DNA of 64,000 nucleotides, from assembly GCF_008831285.2 (NCBI RefSeq), contig NC_045143.1, forward strand, positions 8,505,503-8,569,502. The letters are read 5' to 3'. The notes under the pieces are model-generated. The model saw only the letters and a list, made by a program, of their open reading frames with translations, had not been told where the DNA came from and did no database searches. This document shows, piece after piece, positions 11,354 through 23,186 of the stretch. The stretch is from Nymphaea colorata. Its lineage: Eukaryota; Streptophyta; Magnoliopsida; Nymphaeales; Nymphaeaceae. Position 1 is the stretch's first letter. Each line of letters opens with the position of its first letter. The position numbers and the translations under genes were made by a program.

Positions 11354-12483
11354 GGATTTCAGATCAGTCTTCATTGTTATGGGTGGAGTCTTGATTTTTT
11401 GCTTCTACCCGGAGAAAATATCTCACTCAAATAGGATATATTGACATCTTTACCTAAGTTGAGAATGATATACCTATCAAATATAGTATCATCATGCATC
11501 TATCCTTTACAGCAGCACAGATGTTTAACAACCACATAAATGAACCTGATAACCAGACTTTCACCAACTCAGCAGCTCATTCAGCTAATCTACAGCACTC
11601 AGAGCTAAGGGGAAAAGAGCGAGCATATTGTATAAATTTTTTATGTTTTCAGCAGGTTTCCTAATTTTAAGCAAGAAAACTGCAGATGCAAACTTGATCA
11701 ACCAATGTGCAGATTGAATTTGAGAATCATACAAATTAAACTTATGCAATTGTATGAATCATATAGTCCAACGGAAATGAGCTAGCTCCTAGCCTCCTAC
11801 CAAACAAGGTGTACTGCACGAACAGGTCAAGAACATTTTACTTTGTGTTGTTAAAAACAGTCACAAAAAATGTATTTGTGGCAGCCAATTGTTTGGTGAT
11901 GGTTTTTAACAATGAAATATATTGTGACGGTTTTTAGCAACACAAAATTAAAAATAAGCAGAATATGTGTGTGTGCGTAAAAAAAAATTAACTTAGCTCC
12001 CCAAAAAGTATCAAAAAAATACATTTTGCACCTCTTTTAGAAAATTTTGCTGCCCCCTAAATGTAAAGTGTCGTGTGTGGAGGGAAGATGCCAAACAGAT
12101 GAGACCAGCCGCACTAACGCCGGCAGCGGCAGTGGTGGCCACCGAACCCACCATCTCCTCCTCCTTGAACGAAAAGCCAAAAACTCGGTTAGGAAAAGAC
12201 TGTTGTCACTAGATTTGACCCAGACGGATGATTATCCCAAACCTTCCAAACTGGTCAACCCATTTCTACTGTTTCTCACTTTCAAAAATTTCTGCTTGAC
12301 CCAATTATCTATTTGCCTATCCTCACAAAGGTTGGCGCAATTGGTTCGAACAGAGGTTGATAGGCGATCAGTTTTCGTTTCAAATTTTTTGCAACGCAAA
12401 AACTCTCTTGTTGGTCTGGCTTCTGACTTTGCATAACGTCCAAAAACAATGGTGGCAAACGCATACTTTTTATGTTGACATAA

Positions 12484-12519
<36 letters not shown>

Positions 12520-12879
12520 TAGGGCCAAACAAGATTGCCAAAAATGTTAGCTACGAAAATTTTGACTCCAGCCTAGGTTTTTCATCTTCAATACCTATAT
12601 GTAGGGGCATTAAAAAAAAATGAAAAAATTTGCTTAAAAATATTAATATAAAAATATAAAGTTTTTTTTTTTAGCTTCTTTTGAGCAAATTGTCCACACC
12701 TTCCTTGGCCCCTGCTTATGTGTAAAGTAGAGAAATAGTTGTAGTAGCACTGTGTGATGCTGCTTTAATACCTAATTCAAGTATTATTCAACTACCAGTA
12801 ACTTATCCAAAAGGATGTTTTTTTGACCCACATCACACCCACTCTCTCTCTCTCTCTCTCTTCTTTTCAATATTGGTGT
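11354..12879. other. intergenic, no gene seen
   Basis: Short ORFs at 12047-12528 overlap on both strands and match nothing I know. Low-complexity AT stretches and a (CT)n tract at 12842-12862 are present. Confidence 0.35.
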
Positions 12880-13190
12880 TTAGGATGTACAACGCGACTT
12901 GAACTTGCTCATGTAGGCGTGGCTCAAGCTCGACTTGTTTAATACACAAGTCGAGCTGAATGTAGAGTTAAAACTCGAGTTATAAGCGAGCCAAATTTTG
13001 AGTTACACGAGCTGAACTCGTTTAAAAAATCTAGCCATCTTGTGTCACAAGTTTAAATGAGTCAAGCTCAATCTCAGACTCCGTTTACCGAGTCAAGCTC
13101 AAGCTAACCTCACAAAGCTAGACTCAAGCTCGAGCCAAACTTGAGGCAAGCAATATGTGACTCGAGCTGAGTTCAAGCTGACTGAGCTTC
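12880..13190. mobile_element. hAT-like nonautonomous element rich in TCGAG words
   Basis: Degenerate repeats of 'caagctcgagct / gagtcaagctc' fill the stretch. It is flanked by a perfect 9-bp direct repeat, tattggtgt, at 12871-12879 and 13191-13199. The left end (TTAGGATGTACAA) is close to the TAGGG.TG.ACA ends of the 22586-23178 element; the right terminus is degraded. Confidence 0.55.
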
Positions 13191-13199
13191 TATTGGTGT

Positions 13200-14060
13200 C
13201 TGGTATAGCAATTTCGTTTCAAGAAGACCACATCTTGGGCCGCTGCCCATAAGAGAACCCATTAAGAATCACTGTAAGTAGAAAAGACTCCAATGGATAT
13301 TGGCCTAAAAGATTAACGTCCGATTTTTTTTTTTCAAAAAAGAAAAGAACATATATAACGACATCTACCTAACTCTCAACATCAAATTGCCTTTTACGTA
13401 TCAGCAGATAGCAATATATTTTGGAAATATTATCATTTTGTCATGATTGATGCTAAAAAGTGCATACATCTTTTTAAAACTATCATGGTTATCTTATTCA
13501 GGCATTTCTAGTTCTTAACTTTTCTAATTTTTTTTTATATTTTAAATGAATTCATATTTTTTAATTTTTTTCTAGAAAACATGTAACACCCCATAAATTT
13601 TTTAATTCTTAGCCTTTTGAAGTTAAAACCGAAACTACTAGGGGCGGGTTGAGATCCTCTAACCGAGGAGCTCAAGCCCAAAAGTTGGTCGAGTTGTTAT
13701 ATGAAACAAATGTTTCATATTATTCATATCCATAAGCTTGGATATGAATCAAAGTTCAAAATGCGGAGCAAGTCCAAGAGATTTTCAAAGCTGACTCACA
13801 ATTCTGAGTTTGCTGAAACGGATCGGATTGTGTCTGATTTAGGATCCAACTAAGGAGGTGTGGATAGAACTAACCAGACTAATTGTACTGGACCGATACG
13901 ATTTGTTTTATCTATGTGTCCACATTGGGCCTTAAAGCTTCGGACGTTGCTTCATTCTCATCCTGGATCAGACGGAGCGGCTCTGACAGGTATATCCGTT
14001 CCGGGCCATACGGCAGAATCTCCAGTCCAGTTTGGATCCGTCTGACATTTTTTTTAGCTT
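13200..14060. other. intergenic, no gene seen
   Basis: AT-rich to 13600, then TE-like words (CCAAGAG, GGATCCAACTAAGG). No motif-bearing ORF. Confidence 0.35.
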
Positions 14061-15700
14061 AGACCTCATACGCACATGCGCCTACGAACGTATGCAATGC
14101 TCCAAACTGGGGGGCTGGGGTTTCGGACCGGATGCAAAACGCAAATGGTCCAGACCCGAGGAAGACCAAATGTAAATCGTTGTGCGTCGTCTCGTGATAG
14201 GTTCTTATTTGGATCTTGATTCAAGAACCAAACCTGGATCTCGACCCGACAGGGGCAGAGGTTACGGAGCCAAACGAGTTTCGGATGAAATGTTGACCCG
14301 ATCCGTTTTCGAACGCCCAGCTGGATCGCACACGCGTGACGCGCCACGTGGAAGCGATGACCGCACGTCAAGGCTTTTGACACGAGCAACGCTCTCTCAC
14401 ATGCATCGCTGACACTCCTCCCTGTATTGTCACGTGCCGCGTGGGCCCCATCCCTTCCCAACCCCAAATTAAATAGCTAAAAAGGAAAAAGGGAGGAATT
14501 TTCCTTCCTCTGCCTTTTGAAGAGGGATAAAAAAAAAAAAAAGGGGTGAAAACTCTGATAAATTAAAACCTCTGCGTCAAGCAAGGGTGATTCCTCGAGC
14601 CTTCTTTTTTACGCTTTATTCCCAGTTAAAAAAAAAAATTAAAAAATAGGTAAAAGAGCAGCCGCCAGTTATACCCACTCTTTTTTAAGAAAATGACATC
14701 TATGTCCCTTTAGCAGGCAGCCGCTGCCTCTGGGTTTTTAAAATGACAGTCATGTCCCGAGAAGAAGGTTATAATGGTAATTTGGTTGGGGGACCGGCAT
14801 TTTTTTTCTTTCCTCCCACGTCTTTTTTAAAATAAATCTCGACAGGCAGACACGTTGGGCCAGTTCAGGCCCTGGACGTAATGACGATTTTGCCCTAAGA
14901 ACAAAATCGTCTTTCGTCATCCCTCTGTCATGGGAGCCACAACTGCGACCGCGACGGGGACGGGAAAGCAGTAAAACCAAGCGGGACCCGAGGGACAAGT
15001 TCGTCATTTCCCGGAGATGACGGCGAGGGACACGTTCGCCTTTACCGGAAAGGACCGGTCGAAGTCCACTCGACATGTGGGCCCGCGACGGACCGGTCCA
15101 ACCCGCCATGTCAGCATTGCGGGTCCCGCGGCGACACTCGCGTTTACTCTGCCGAGCTGGCAACCGACGCCGTCGCCGTCGGTGCCACGTGGTCGTCGGC
15201 AACTTGGTGACGTGGACAATAAAAAGTCTCCACTGTGGGCCCCGGACCCCTCGGGGTAAAAGGGCGGTCGGATTAGTCTGACGACACGACACGTGGCGAA
15301 ATCCGAGCCGTGCGAGGCCGACCGGGCCGAGCTGTAACCGTCGTGCTTAAACGTGGGTTGCGGCATTTAAAAATGGGTCAAATTCCCGTACCACCACCAA
15401 ACCTCCCATTTTTCAAATACGCCCCAACTTTCCCCTCCGTGCCGAGCAAAGCAAACCCACTCGCCGCTCGTTGAGTTGAACTTCATTTTTCTAAGCCCCA
15501 CTCCGACTCCACAATGAAACAAATACGAAGCAAGGAGCGGTAGAGAAATGAGGCAATTAGCTTAAATGACGGAAGCTTGTGGAAAATGGCAGGTTCGGGA
15601 TGCGGCTTACTAGTTAATAACGGGGCTTTCGGGGAGGGGTTTGAAATTTTTACGCCTCTAAACAAAGGAGACCGAGGACTTGAGAACGAATAAAAATCTG
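14061..15700. promoter_or_regulatory. GC-rich block with G-box cluster upstream of the GATA gene
   Basis: CACGTG cores occur in GCGCCACGTGGAAG (about 14340), TCACGTGCCG (about 14430), TGCCACGTGGTC (about 15182) and GACACGTGGCG (about 15289). These are G-box/ABRE-like sites, bound by bZIP and bHLH factors. The block is GC-rich and gives long overlapping ORFs in several frames without motifs, which is a composition effect. It lies 1.3-2.3 kb before the GATA start, so a regulatory link is only inference. Confidence 0.4.
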
Positions 15701-16322
15701 GGCGCGTAACTCGAGGGCCGGGTGGAAAAGGGCAAAAAAGTGTAAAAAAATAAAAATTAAAGGAAAAAAAAAATAATAAAATGAGATAAAATTAGAAAAT
15801 AAAGCAGGGGAATCGGGCAGCGAAGCTTGGCCGCTAATGCATGATTACTAGCGACAAACCAGCGGGAGATCGATTCGTTAGGGGTTGAAAAATCGAAACA
15901 CCTTCTTCGTTCACCAGGTGTTTTCACGGCTCTTTTTTGTCTTTTTTCCTTTTTTTTAACTTTTATCCTGCACCGAATTTATCGATTTACCCCTCGGGGC
16001 AAGTCGCGTTTCCAAACCGCCCTCACTTGCGGATCGGATCCGAGCAGCTAATATATCACTTTCTCATGCACACCGACTCTTGTAAGCTTTCGCTGTCAAC
16101 ATTCTGTCGGTGCTTGGACAAGACGAGAGCCATCAATGGGCCGAACCCGTGTGGGTCCACTTCAGTCGAACCTACCATGCCCCTTGTATCAAACCAAAAT
16201 CGTGCTTTGATTTTGGGTCGGTTCAAATTCATGAGGGGTGTTCGGTTTGACCCGTTACGGCAGGGGCAGTCCGGTAGTTATGGGGGGAAGTCGGAGGGCG
16301 AAGCGTCAAAGGCGGCCGAAAT

Positions 16323-16329
16323 TATAAAG
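16323..16329 (+). promoter_or_regulatory. candidate TATA box of the GATA gene
   Basis: TATAAAG lies in ATTATAAAGACG about 300 bases before the start codon. A pyrimidine-rich leader follows from about 16390 to 16545. The distance implies a 5' UTR near 270 nt. Confidence 0.45.
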
Positions 16330-16631
16330 ACGTCGCGTATTTTTGCCTTTTCCATTTTTTTTCGATTTTCTGGGCGAGGGGTTTCACCTCACCTGCCATC
16401 TCCTTCCCCTTTTTTTTAATCTTTTAGAGACTTTTCACCTCTGTGATAAGATGCCATCTCTCTCCCCTCTGGGAAGAAGCCCAACTCTCTAGCTGTCTCC
16501 CCCCACAACCACAGTCTTCCTTTCACCCTCTCCCTCTCTCAAATAAACCCTTGCAGAACCCTTCCTTCTTCCATTCTTGCTGCTCAACTTGTTCTTGTAT
16601 CGCCGTTTGATCGTGAATTCGTACACTGGGT

Positions 16632-17734
16632 ATGGAGTCCCCGGAGTTTTTCCTGGCCGGAAGCTTCCGAGCGGGGCCGCCGCAAATGTCGCAGGAGATG
16701 AAGTTCTGCGACATTAAGGGTGCCGATTTCTTCCCCATTGAGGACCTGCTCGACTTCTCCAACGAGGACGCCTCGGGGCTGCCCGACGCCGCGGCGGGGA
16801 ACTCCACCGATTCCTCGACCATCACCGTTGCCGAGACGGGCGGGAGCTGCAATTCGTCCTTCTCAGGCGACTGCCGCAACCTCACGGACTCGCATTTCCC
16901 GGGGGAGCTTTGCGTACCCGTAAGCGCCCTGACCCTGGAAGGAAATTATTTTGGAGTTTGGTTGTTGGCATTTTTTTGACTTTTTCAGTGTGTTTCCGTT
17001 ACGGGCAGTATGACGATCTCCCGGAGTTGGAGTGGCTTTCGAATTTCGTGGAGGACTCCTTCTCGAGCGACGATTTCCAGAAGCTTCAGATCGTCACGAG
17101 CGTCAACACGAAGGACGACGCCACCGGGGTGCTGGAGTACAAGTGCTCTGCCGACAACCCGTCGGCCTCGCTCCCGCCGGCACGGCAGAACCCGAGCTTC
17201 AACCCGGACGCTCCCGTGCCCGCCCGGGCTCGGAGCAAGCGCTCCCGGACGGCCGCTTGCAACTGGTCCTCGCGCCTCATGGTCCTCTCGCCCACCACGT
17301 CCTCGTCGGGCTCGAGTGACGCGATCGCCGACGCCGCCCGGAGGGTGCCGAAAGAAGCCGGCAAAGTCATCCGGAGAAGGGAGGTCTCCGAGCACCCGGA
17401 GGGCCGCAAATGCCTGCATTGTGCCACGGACAAGACCCCGCAGTGGCGAACGGGCCCGCTCGGGCCGAAGACACTCTGCAACGCCTGTGGCGTCCGTTAC
17501 AAGTCCGGCCGGCTCGTGCCGGAGTATCGCCCCGCCGCAAGCCCGACGTTCGTGCTTACGAAACACTCGAATTCACACAGGAAGGTGCTCGAGCTCAGGA
17601 GGCAGAAGGAGTTGCAGAGATCGCAGCATCAATTCCTCCAGCAGGCCGCGGGGGTATTCGACGTATCGGCCGGAAGCGACGCCGGAGATGAGTTCTTGAT
17701 CCAAACCGGCCCGGATTTCCGGCACCTCATCTGA
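16632..17734 (+). CDS. GATA-type zinc finger transcription factor, two exons
   Basis: Exons are 16632-16919 and 17009-17734, joined in phase 0 across an 89-nt GT-AG intron (CCC|GTAAGC ... GGGCAG|TATGAC) to give 337 residues. The finger C-X2-C-X18-C-X2-C is at residues 231-256 (CLHC ... CNAC), followed by the plant subfamily I signature [15 protein letters not shown] and [16 protein letters not shown]. The N-terminal third has acidic segments ([24 protein letters not shown]) that fit an activation region, and RARSKRSR before the finger may be a nuclear signal. Such factors bind WGATAR sites and control light, growth and development genes. Exon 2 is strongly GC-biased. The ATG at 16632 matches the usual N-terminus (MESPEFF). 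Exact orthology to a numbered GATA gene cannot be settled here. Confidence 0.95.
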
Positions 17735-18330
17735 AACTGGAGTCCGTCCTTTCTTTCTTCCCATCGTGATCTTTTCTTCCTTTCGTTTTAGACCTTTTTT
17801 TTCTATTTTGTTGTCAAACGAATTTTAGGTCTAGTGTAGGGGAAATTATTGAAAATTGGCTCTCTCTTATCAGGTAGTCCCGTCTTGGAGGTTCAGAATC
17901 GGAGAATTCATGAAATTTTTTTCTCCTCTGTAAAAAGACGAGCTCTCTCTCTCTCTCTGTCTCTCTCTCTCTCCTTCTCTCTCGCGTTCGTGCTTATTTT
18001 CCGGTGTTCCCTGCTGGGGATACCGGAAGCAGAGGAAGAATGGCAAATTTTCCGGCAATTATGAACGCAATTTCGCGATCACTCTAACGGTGTCATCCTT
18101 CAGACCTCCATTCTCAATGAACTTCTGCAACAAAATCTATACCTAAAATGGAAAAAATAGAGCAACAAAAAATAACTGTCTCTCTCTACCGCGCGCGGGA
18201 GAAAACGTGAGGCCTCGACCATTCCCGTTCCCGCTTGCTTCTCGTTCAATTTTAAAATTCCACGCAACCACTCCGGTGAAAATTTCCCTCCCTCTATCTT
18301 CTTCTCACTCACAGATTCCATCCCCAATGC
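17735..18330 (+). other. GATA gene 3' flank with (CT)n tract
   Basis: Probable 3' UTR and beyond. A CT microsatellite occupies 17942-17985. No further coding signal. Confidence 0.45.
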
Positions 18331-19700
18331 CCCTCCTTTACGTCCTTCGCAACATTAACTTTTCTCTGATGTGAAAGCAGCAGGCCAGCGTTCTCCCTCC
18401 ACAGATCGCCGCCGGAGATAACCGCGAAGCCGAACCGGCCACCGACAATTCCGGCAATTCACAATCGAACCACGACACGAGGAGGCTCTCCGGCTCCGGG
18501 AGTCGTTTCCGGACCACTCCCGTCCCGCAATTCTCACGGCACTGGAATTCCTCGCCGAACGGGTGATCCCAGGCACCCGATCCGCTACGCTCGCCCAAAG
18601 GGAAAAATCCGAGTCTTCATCCCACGGCCGCTCCAGAGCGAGCACGGCCCACGGAGAGGAAAAAAAAAAAAGTAAAAGAGCGGGCGAAAGGACACACAGA
18701 ATTTGAACTGTCAGATCATTCCAATCGATGGTCCTCGATGTGCGCTCACCCATGGTACGTGAGTATGGGCCTCACGCCTTCGCCACTCTATCCAAAACAA
18801 CTCTCATGAAGACGACGATCTCTCACGGTGGTGGAAGCCACGACGGAGTGAACCCAAACCCCCTGGGAGTGAAGGGCGGTCGCGTCATTCGGCAAAAGAC
18901 GTGGGGTCTCCGCGTAAAAGTGCGGGCCGCGTCGTCGGCACGGACATGCACCCCATACGCTCCGCACCAAGAGGGGGGAGAGGCGCGCACGCACGCACGC
19001 ACATGGCTGACGCCGGCCGCAGGACAAGCATTGCCCCCCAGATTCGCGAAAATGCCATGTGTGTCCCCTGCCACCTACACTTAAAATAAATATATATAAA
19101 TAAACAAAAGGGAAAACCGCAGCTTGTCCCGTGGGCCAGGGCACGGCCATGTGCTCGGGATTGAGGACGCTCCTCCAGGGGCATGAATGTCAGAAGCGGG
19201 GCCCACGAACCGGGTCGCTTCCGGTTTCGGAATCGGAATAAAAGCGCGTTTCGGTGGGAGTGGGATTCTGACAGCGACAGTGAGGAGTGTTTGATTGGTG
19301 AGGGACAGTGAAGGGGGGAGCGCTGTTCGTCCGAGCTGGCGTGAGGCGTCCTTTCGGGGCCCATAAATCGGGACGCATCGGGATCGTTGGGGTTTTGGAG
19401 ATCGAGGGCGCTCGGGTGGGTGTCGGTTCTATGGGGTACGCCGGGGCGTTGGAGTGGGAATTTTACTTTGAGTGAGGGCGACGGACGAACGTCCCCCCAG
19501 AGCTTCTTTTTTTTTCGCCTCTGGCGTGGGACCCGACGTCTCAGCCAATCCCACGTGGGCCCACCCTGATGATCTCCAACTTCCAGCCCATCCGACGCCC
19601 TCCAATTGCCGTTGCCCCATTGCTCTTCCCTCGGTCGTCCATCTTCAGTACCTCCCTCTCACGCAAAGCAGAGATTTGGGTCGGGACGCTTGGTTCAGGT
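18331..19700. other. GC-rich stretch without a recognisable gene
   Basis: Overlapping ORFs on both strands (18338-18753 minus, 18728-19380 both strands) are compositional and carry no motif. CCCACGTGGGCCC at 19550 holds a G-box. A TATA-like AATAAAAGC near 19237 has no convincing ORF downstream. It could be a promoter or an untranslated leader of a gene whose exons I cannot identify. Confidence 0.35.
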
Positions 19701-22577
19701 GTCCCAGACTCACTTGGTCCCGACCCCCAGCATTATCTTGGTCAAAATATAACTTTTCAAAATCTTTTATATTAAGTTCAGCTAAAATTTTTAAATTTTA
19801 CACATAAAATTTTGGAATTTTGCCTCCTGCCTCCCCTATGGGCTATGAATCTTCGTATTTTACATTTTTTTAGTGGTACCAATGTGTAGATAAATAAATG
19901 GTTATATATATAAACAAGTAATTTCAATGGATCTGCTTGGTCAATTGCCTACACGAGCCCCCAAGTGCCTCCGGTATAGGTGGCAGACCATAAAAGCGGA
20001 GCAAGTCAAGAGTATAATATTTGAAATGTGTGAACCTCTCCAACCATTATTTGTAGTCAAAAGAAAAAAATTCAGATCAAGTCATATAAACAAGTTGGAT
20101 CTAGCAGTACCAGTAGATTGGATTACTTTACTTGGTGTAGATGCTGTCCTGCATAGGTTATATTTCTAGATACATGCTTTTCTTTTCTTTTTGTGGGGAA
20201 GAAACATAAGCTAAGAGTACTAGTTTATGTTTAGATCCATACTATAAATATCAAATTGTTGACCTCTTTCAATGCCAAAATCTTCAGTCCAACCTGATAT
20301 CGAATCGACAAAATCATGCTACTTTTATGCGAAGTTTTCTCATAAATCATGAGGCTTCAGTTGCAGTCCCCATTGTAACTTGTTCAAGATCAAACACAGG
20401 ACAAGCAGAGAGCAGACAACCTAAAGTCGCTCAACTTTTGGAAAAGTTTCTTCCCTGGAAAGAAGAGAGCAACGAGTGGTAGATCCAATTTCACTTTTGC
20501 ATCATTTTAAAAGAAGGTTAAAGAAGTCACCAAATTGACAGTTTATATTATAATGGTATCTAACTAGTTTAAGAAACAAAGGTCCCTTTTTTTTCTGATC
20601 TACCAACAGCTGGCGTTTCTCATGGGGGTCCATTTATGACCTTTGCTTGGTGCAATGGAAAAGTGCTGGCAACTATCAACCTTCAATTATAAGTTCCAAG
20701 TCTCAGGAACAACCACTTCATATAAAGAAGCTCAAAAAGTTAGGAAATACACAAGTTTATTATACATAAGATACATAATTTTTTGTTTGCTTAGTCCCCA
20801 AATTTCTTCAAGATAGATAAGATTCACTGGATGCATAAAGAAGGATATTGTATTGTACAACACTCAGGGTGGGCAGAATTAGGGTTCTTTGATGGATGGG
20901 AAATATATAAGAGCATTGATAAGCAGGTGTGCACCCTGGCCCAGTGGCTTACCTAGCAATGTCCCACCTTGCCTGCCAAGAAAGAGAAAGAGAAAGACAG
21001 AGGTCCAAAAATCATTTCACCATGTAGTCTCCTGAAATTTACATTTTACTTAAAACTAGGGATGTCAAGAAATCCAATCTCGATCCGGATTAAGAAGATA
21101 TGGAACAAATTTTGACATCGGATTAAGAATTCAAATATAAAAAACGACATCTGATCGGATTCAGATTTAAGTAAATCCTGACCAGGTTCATATTCAGATT
21201 CGGATCAGATATAGTTTTAAATACTCAACATCTATAATATAGTTTGGATTCGGATTCAAATGTAGAAGGTTTATGGAGGGTTCTGAATAATATCCTGATA
21301 TGTAAATCATCAGAAGACTTTCTTGCATTCAGGCAGCTCTCATTTTCTCTCATTCACTAACCTAACCTCAAGGATGCTGTGAAGTTGCCATCCTAGGCTA
21401 GAATTTAACCTACCCTATGGGAAGTTGTTGGGTTGCAATCCAGACTCACTTGGCCCAAGTGGGCAGACCCCACTTATCACTAGGCGCGCAGCAACTTGAG
21501 ATGTGTGTGGCTCAAGCAAGAGAACAAACAAGGCAAGTAGAACCCAATCAAGTCCAACCACTGCAACCTACTTGCAACCCCCCAATTCCAAACTCCTCCC
21601 AAATCACCCCTCAACAATGCCACAGGTCATAATCTCAAACTCCATAATCTGGTGATCTATGCCGACCGATCAACGCGACGTGAACATGTCGAAGGCAAAT
21701 TAGAGAAACATTTCCTCCATAAACTTTTGTGTATCTAAACCAAAAAGATGGTAAATTCAGACCTAGAGGCAGTGCCAGTTCAGCCATGAGTCCGAGCCCA
21801 GCCAGAACTTAGAAAGTCTTTATAGGCTAATGCGAAGCAAGCCGTGTCGACCGAGACACCGACCTCCCCTCGCCCCGACTCGGCCGGCCGGGCCCATATC
21901 CCAGTGTGGAGGCTTTTAGTAAGAGTACTAGACCAAGTAAGCGGTGGTTGAGGATTAGGTCTCTATTTTACTTACTGGTGGCCCCCTTGGATCAATAATT
22001 GTACGGGGGAATTAAAATATTTGCAATGTAATTAAGAGTGAGGAATGAGCTCAAAGAAAGATTATTGGGTCTCTTTTAAGAGCAAGCAAGTGCACATGCA
22101 CATGCACATGCACGTGCAGGGGGCATTAGATAACAACCCACTCTGGTTGCTTTGGGGAGGTGTTGAAATAATGACCGAGTCTTTGCCCAGCTCACTTTTT
22201 AATTAAGCTGGTCCGTCAGCCGGTGTACAGCTCCGCTTGTGGGTGCCAGAGGAGGCATCTTCTTCTTTATTCTAAAAGGGCGTGGAATCGCCTGTTTGGC
22301 ATCCGCCAGGCGCAAACAGTTGGCCCCTTCCCTGATTGCCGATTCCAGCGGCCGGAGTTGGCCGGAGCTATGTCATGCAAGTGGGTCGCCGTAGCCAGTA
22401 AGCTTATATGGCTGTCAAATGAGCAGTCAAGGTTCAGTTTGTATGAGTGTTATTTCTCTAACAAGCTGACACCAAGGATACCCATTTGAGCCCCAAGGAT
22501 GGGTGGAGCATAAAAAGCCAGTTTTCCTCTACACTACTTTTCTGAGCTGCAAATGAGGGACTTGATCGCTTAGTTGA
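19701..22577. other. intergenic with MITE and SINE remnants
   Basis: 19720-19870 carries 'taaaatttttaaattttacacataaaat'-type sequence shared with 27820-27870 and 58800-58860. A truncated hAT-MITE left end (TAGGGATGTCAAG) is at 21057. Near 21450 and 21840-21900 GC-rich decayed element words appear. Short ORFs at 19927 and 22223 have no recognised motif. Confidence 0.4.
20636..20730 (+). mobile_element. SINE-like tRNA-derived sequence
   Basis: CTTGGTGCAATGGAAAAGTG resembles a SINE A-box region, and AAGTTCCAAGTCTCAGGAAC about 45 bases later resembles the B box with its paired stem. Both are typical of plant SINEs. The ends are not defined. Confidence 0.45.
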
Positions 22578-22585
22578 CAGGTGTT

Positions 22586-23178
22586 TAGGGGTGAACAACA
22601 AGTCGAGCTACTCGAGTTTGACTCGTTAAAGCTCGGCTCGTGAACGAGTTAGGGCTGAGTCATTTGCTTAAAGAGTCGAGCTCGACGACTCGTTCAAATA
22701 ATCGAGTTGAGTTCGAGGTCAACATGAAACTGCCGAGTCGAGCTCGAACCTTGATCGAGTTTGTCAAGCCTTAATCAAGTCGATATATTCAAACGAGTTT
22801 ACGAGTTTGTCGAACCTTAATCGAGTCGAGTTCGAGCTTAACACGTAACGATGAATATCAATTCTATTCAAACGAGTTTGTTGAGCCATAATTGAGTTGA
22901 ACTCGAGCTCAACACGTAACAATGAATATCAATTCTATTCAAACGAGTTTGTTGAGCCTTAATTAAGTTGAACTTGAGTTCAACACGTAATAATGAATAT
23001 CAATTCTATTCAAACGAGTTTGTCGAGCTTTAATCGAGTCAAGCTCGAGCTCAACATGTAACTGTCGAGTCGAGCTCGAGCTACTTCCGTTGAGCTATTC
23101 TCGAGCTTGAGGTTTCATTAGTTGAGCCGAGCTCGAGCTGACTGAACTCGGTCTTGACTTGGCTCGTGTTCATCCCTA
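22586..23178. mobile_element. hAT-type MITE, 593 bp, with perfect 8-bp TSD and internal tandem repeats
   Basis: The ends are TAGGGGTGAACA and, inverted, TAGGGATGAACA. The target duplication CAGGTGTT is perfect (22578-22585 and 23179-23186). The inside is a run of GAGTCGAGCTCGAGC-type words with a 71-bp tandem unit starting ATTCAAACGAGTTTGT at 22866, 22937 and 23008, and a longer first unit at 22787. No ORF. This is the best preserved member of the family also seen at 12880-13190. Confidence 0.85.
22787..23078. repeat. 71-bp tandem repeats inside the hAT MITE
   Basis: Unit starts are at 22787, 22866, 22937 and 23008 (spacings 79, 71, 71). Each holds ATTCAAACGAGTTTGT, then a TCGAGCTCAACACGTAA-like stretch and ATGAATATCAATTCT. 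The later units are the most alike. Confidence 0.8.
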
Positions 23179-23186
23179 CAGGTGTT

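Noticed and set aside
12047-12528. 129-codon plus and 98-codon minus ORFs
   Set aside because: Mutually overlapping, no motif, no exon partner.
14750-15366. Long overlapping ORFs on both strands in GC-rich DNA
   Set aside because: Four frames are open at once, without motifs, hydrophobic segments or splice support; a composition effect.
18338-18753. 132- and 86-codon minus-strand ORFs
   Set aside because: They overlap in different frames, match no family I know, and lie in GC-rich sequence.
22080-22120. CRISPR-like or telomeric short repeats (gcacatgcacatgcac)
   Set aside because: A simple hexamer run of a few units; no spacer structure and no telomere motif.
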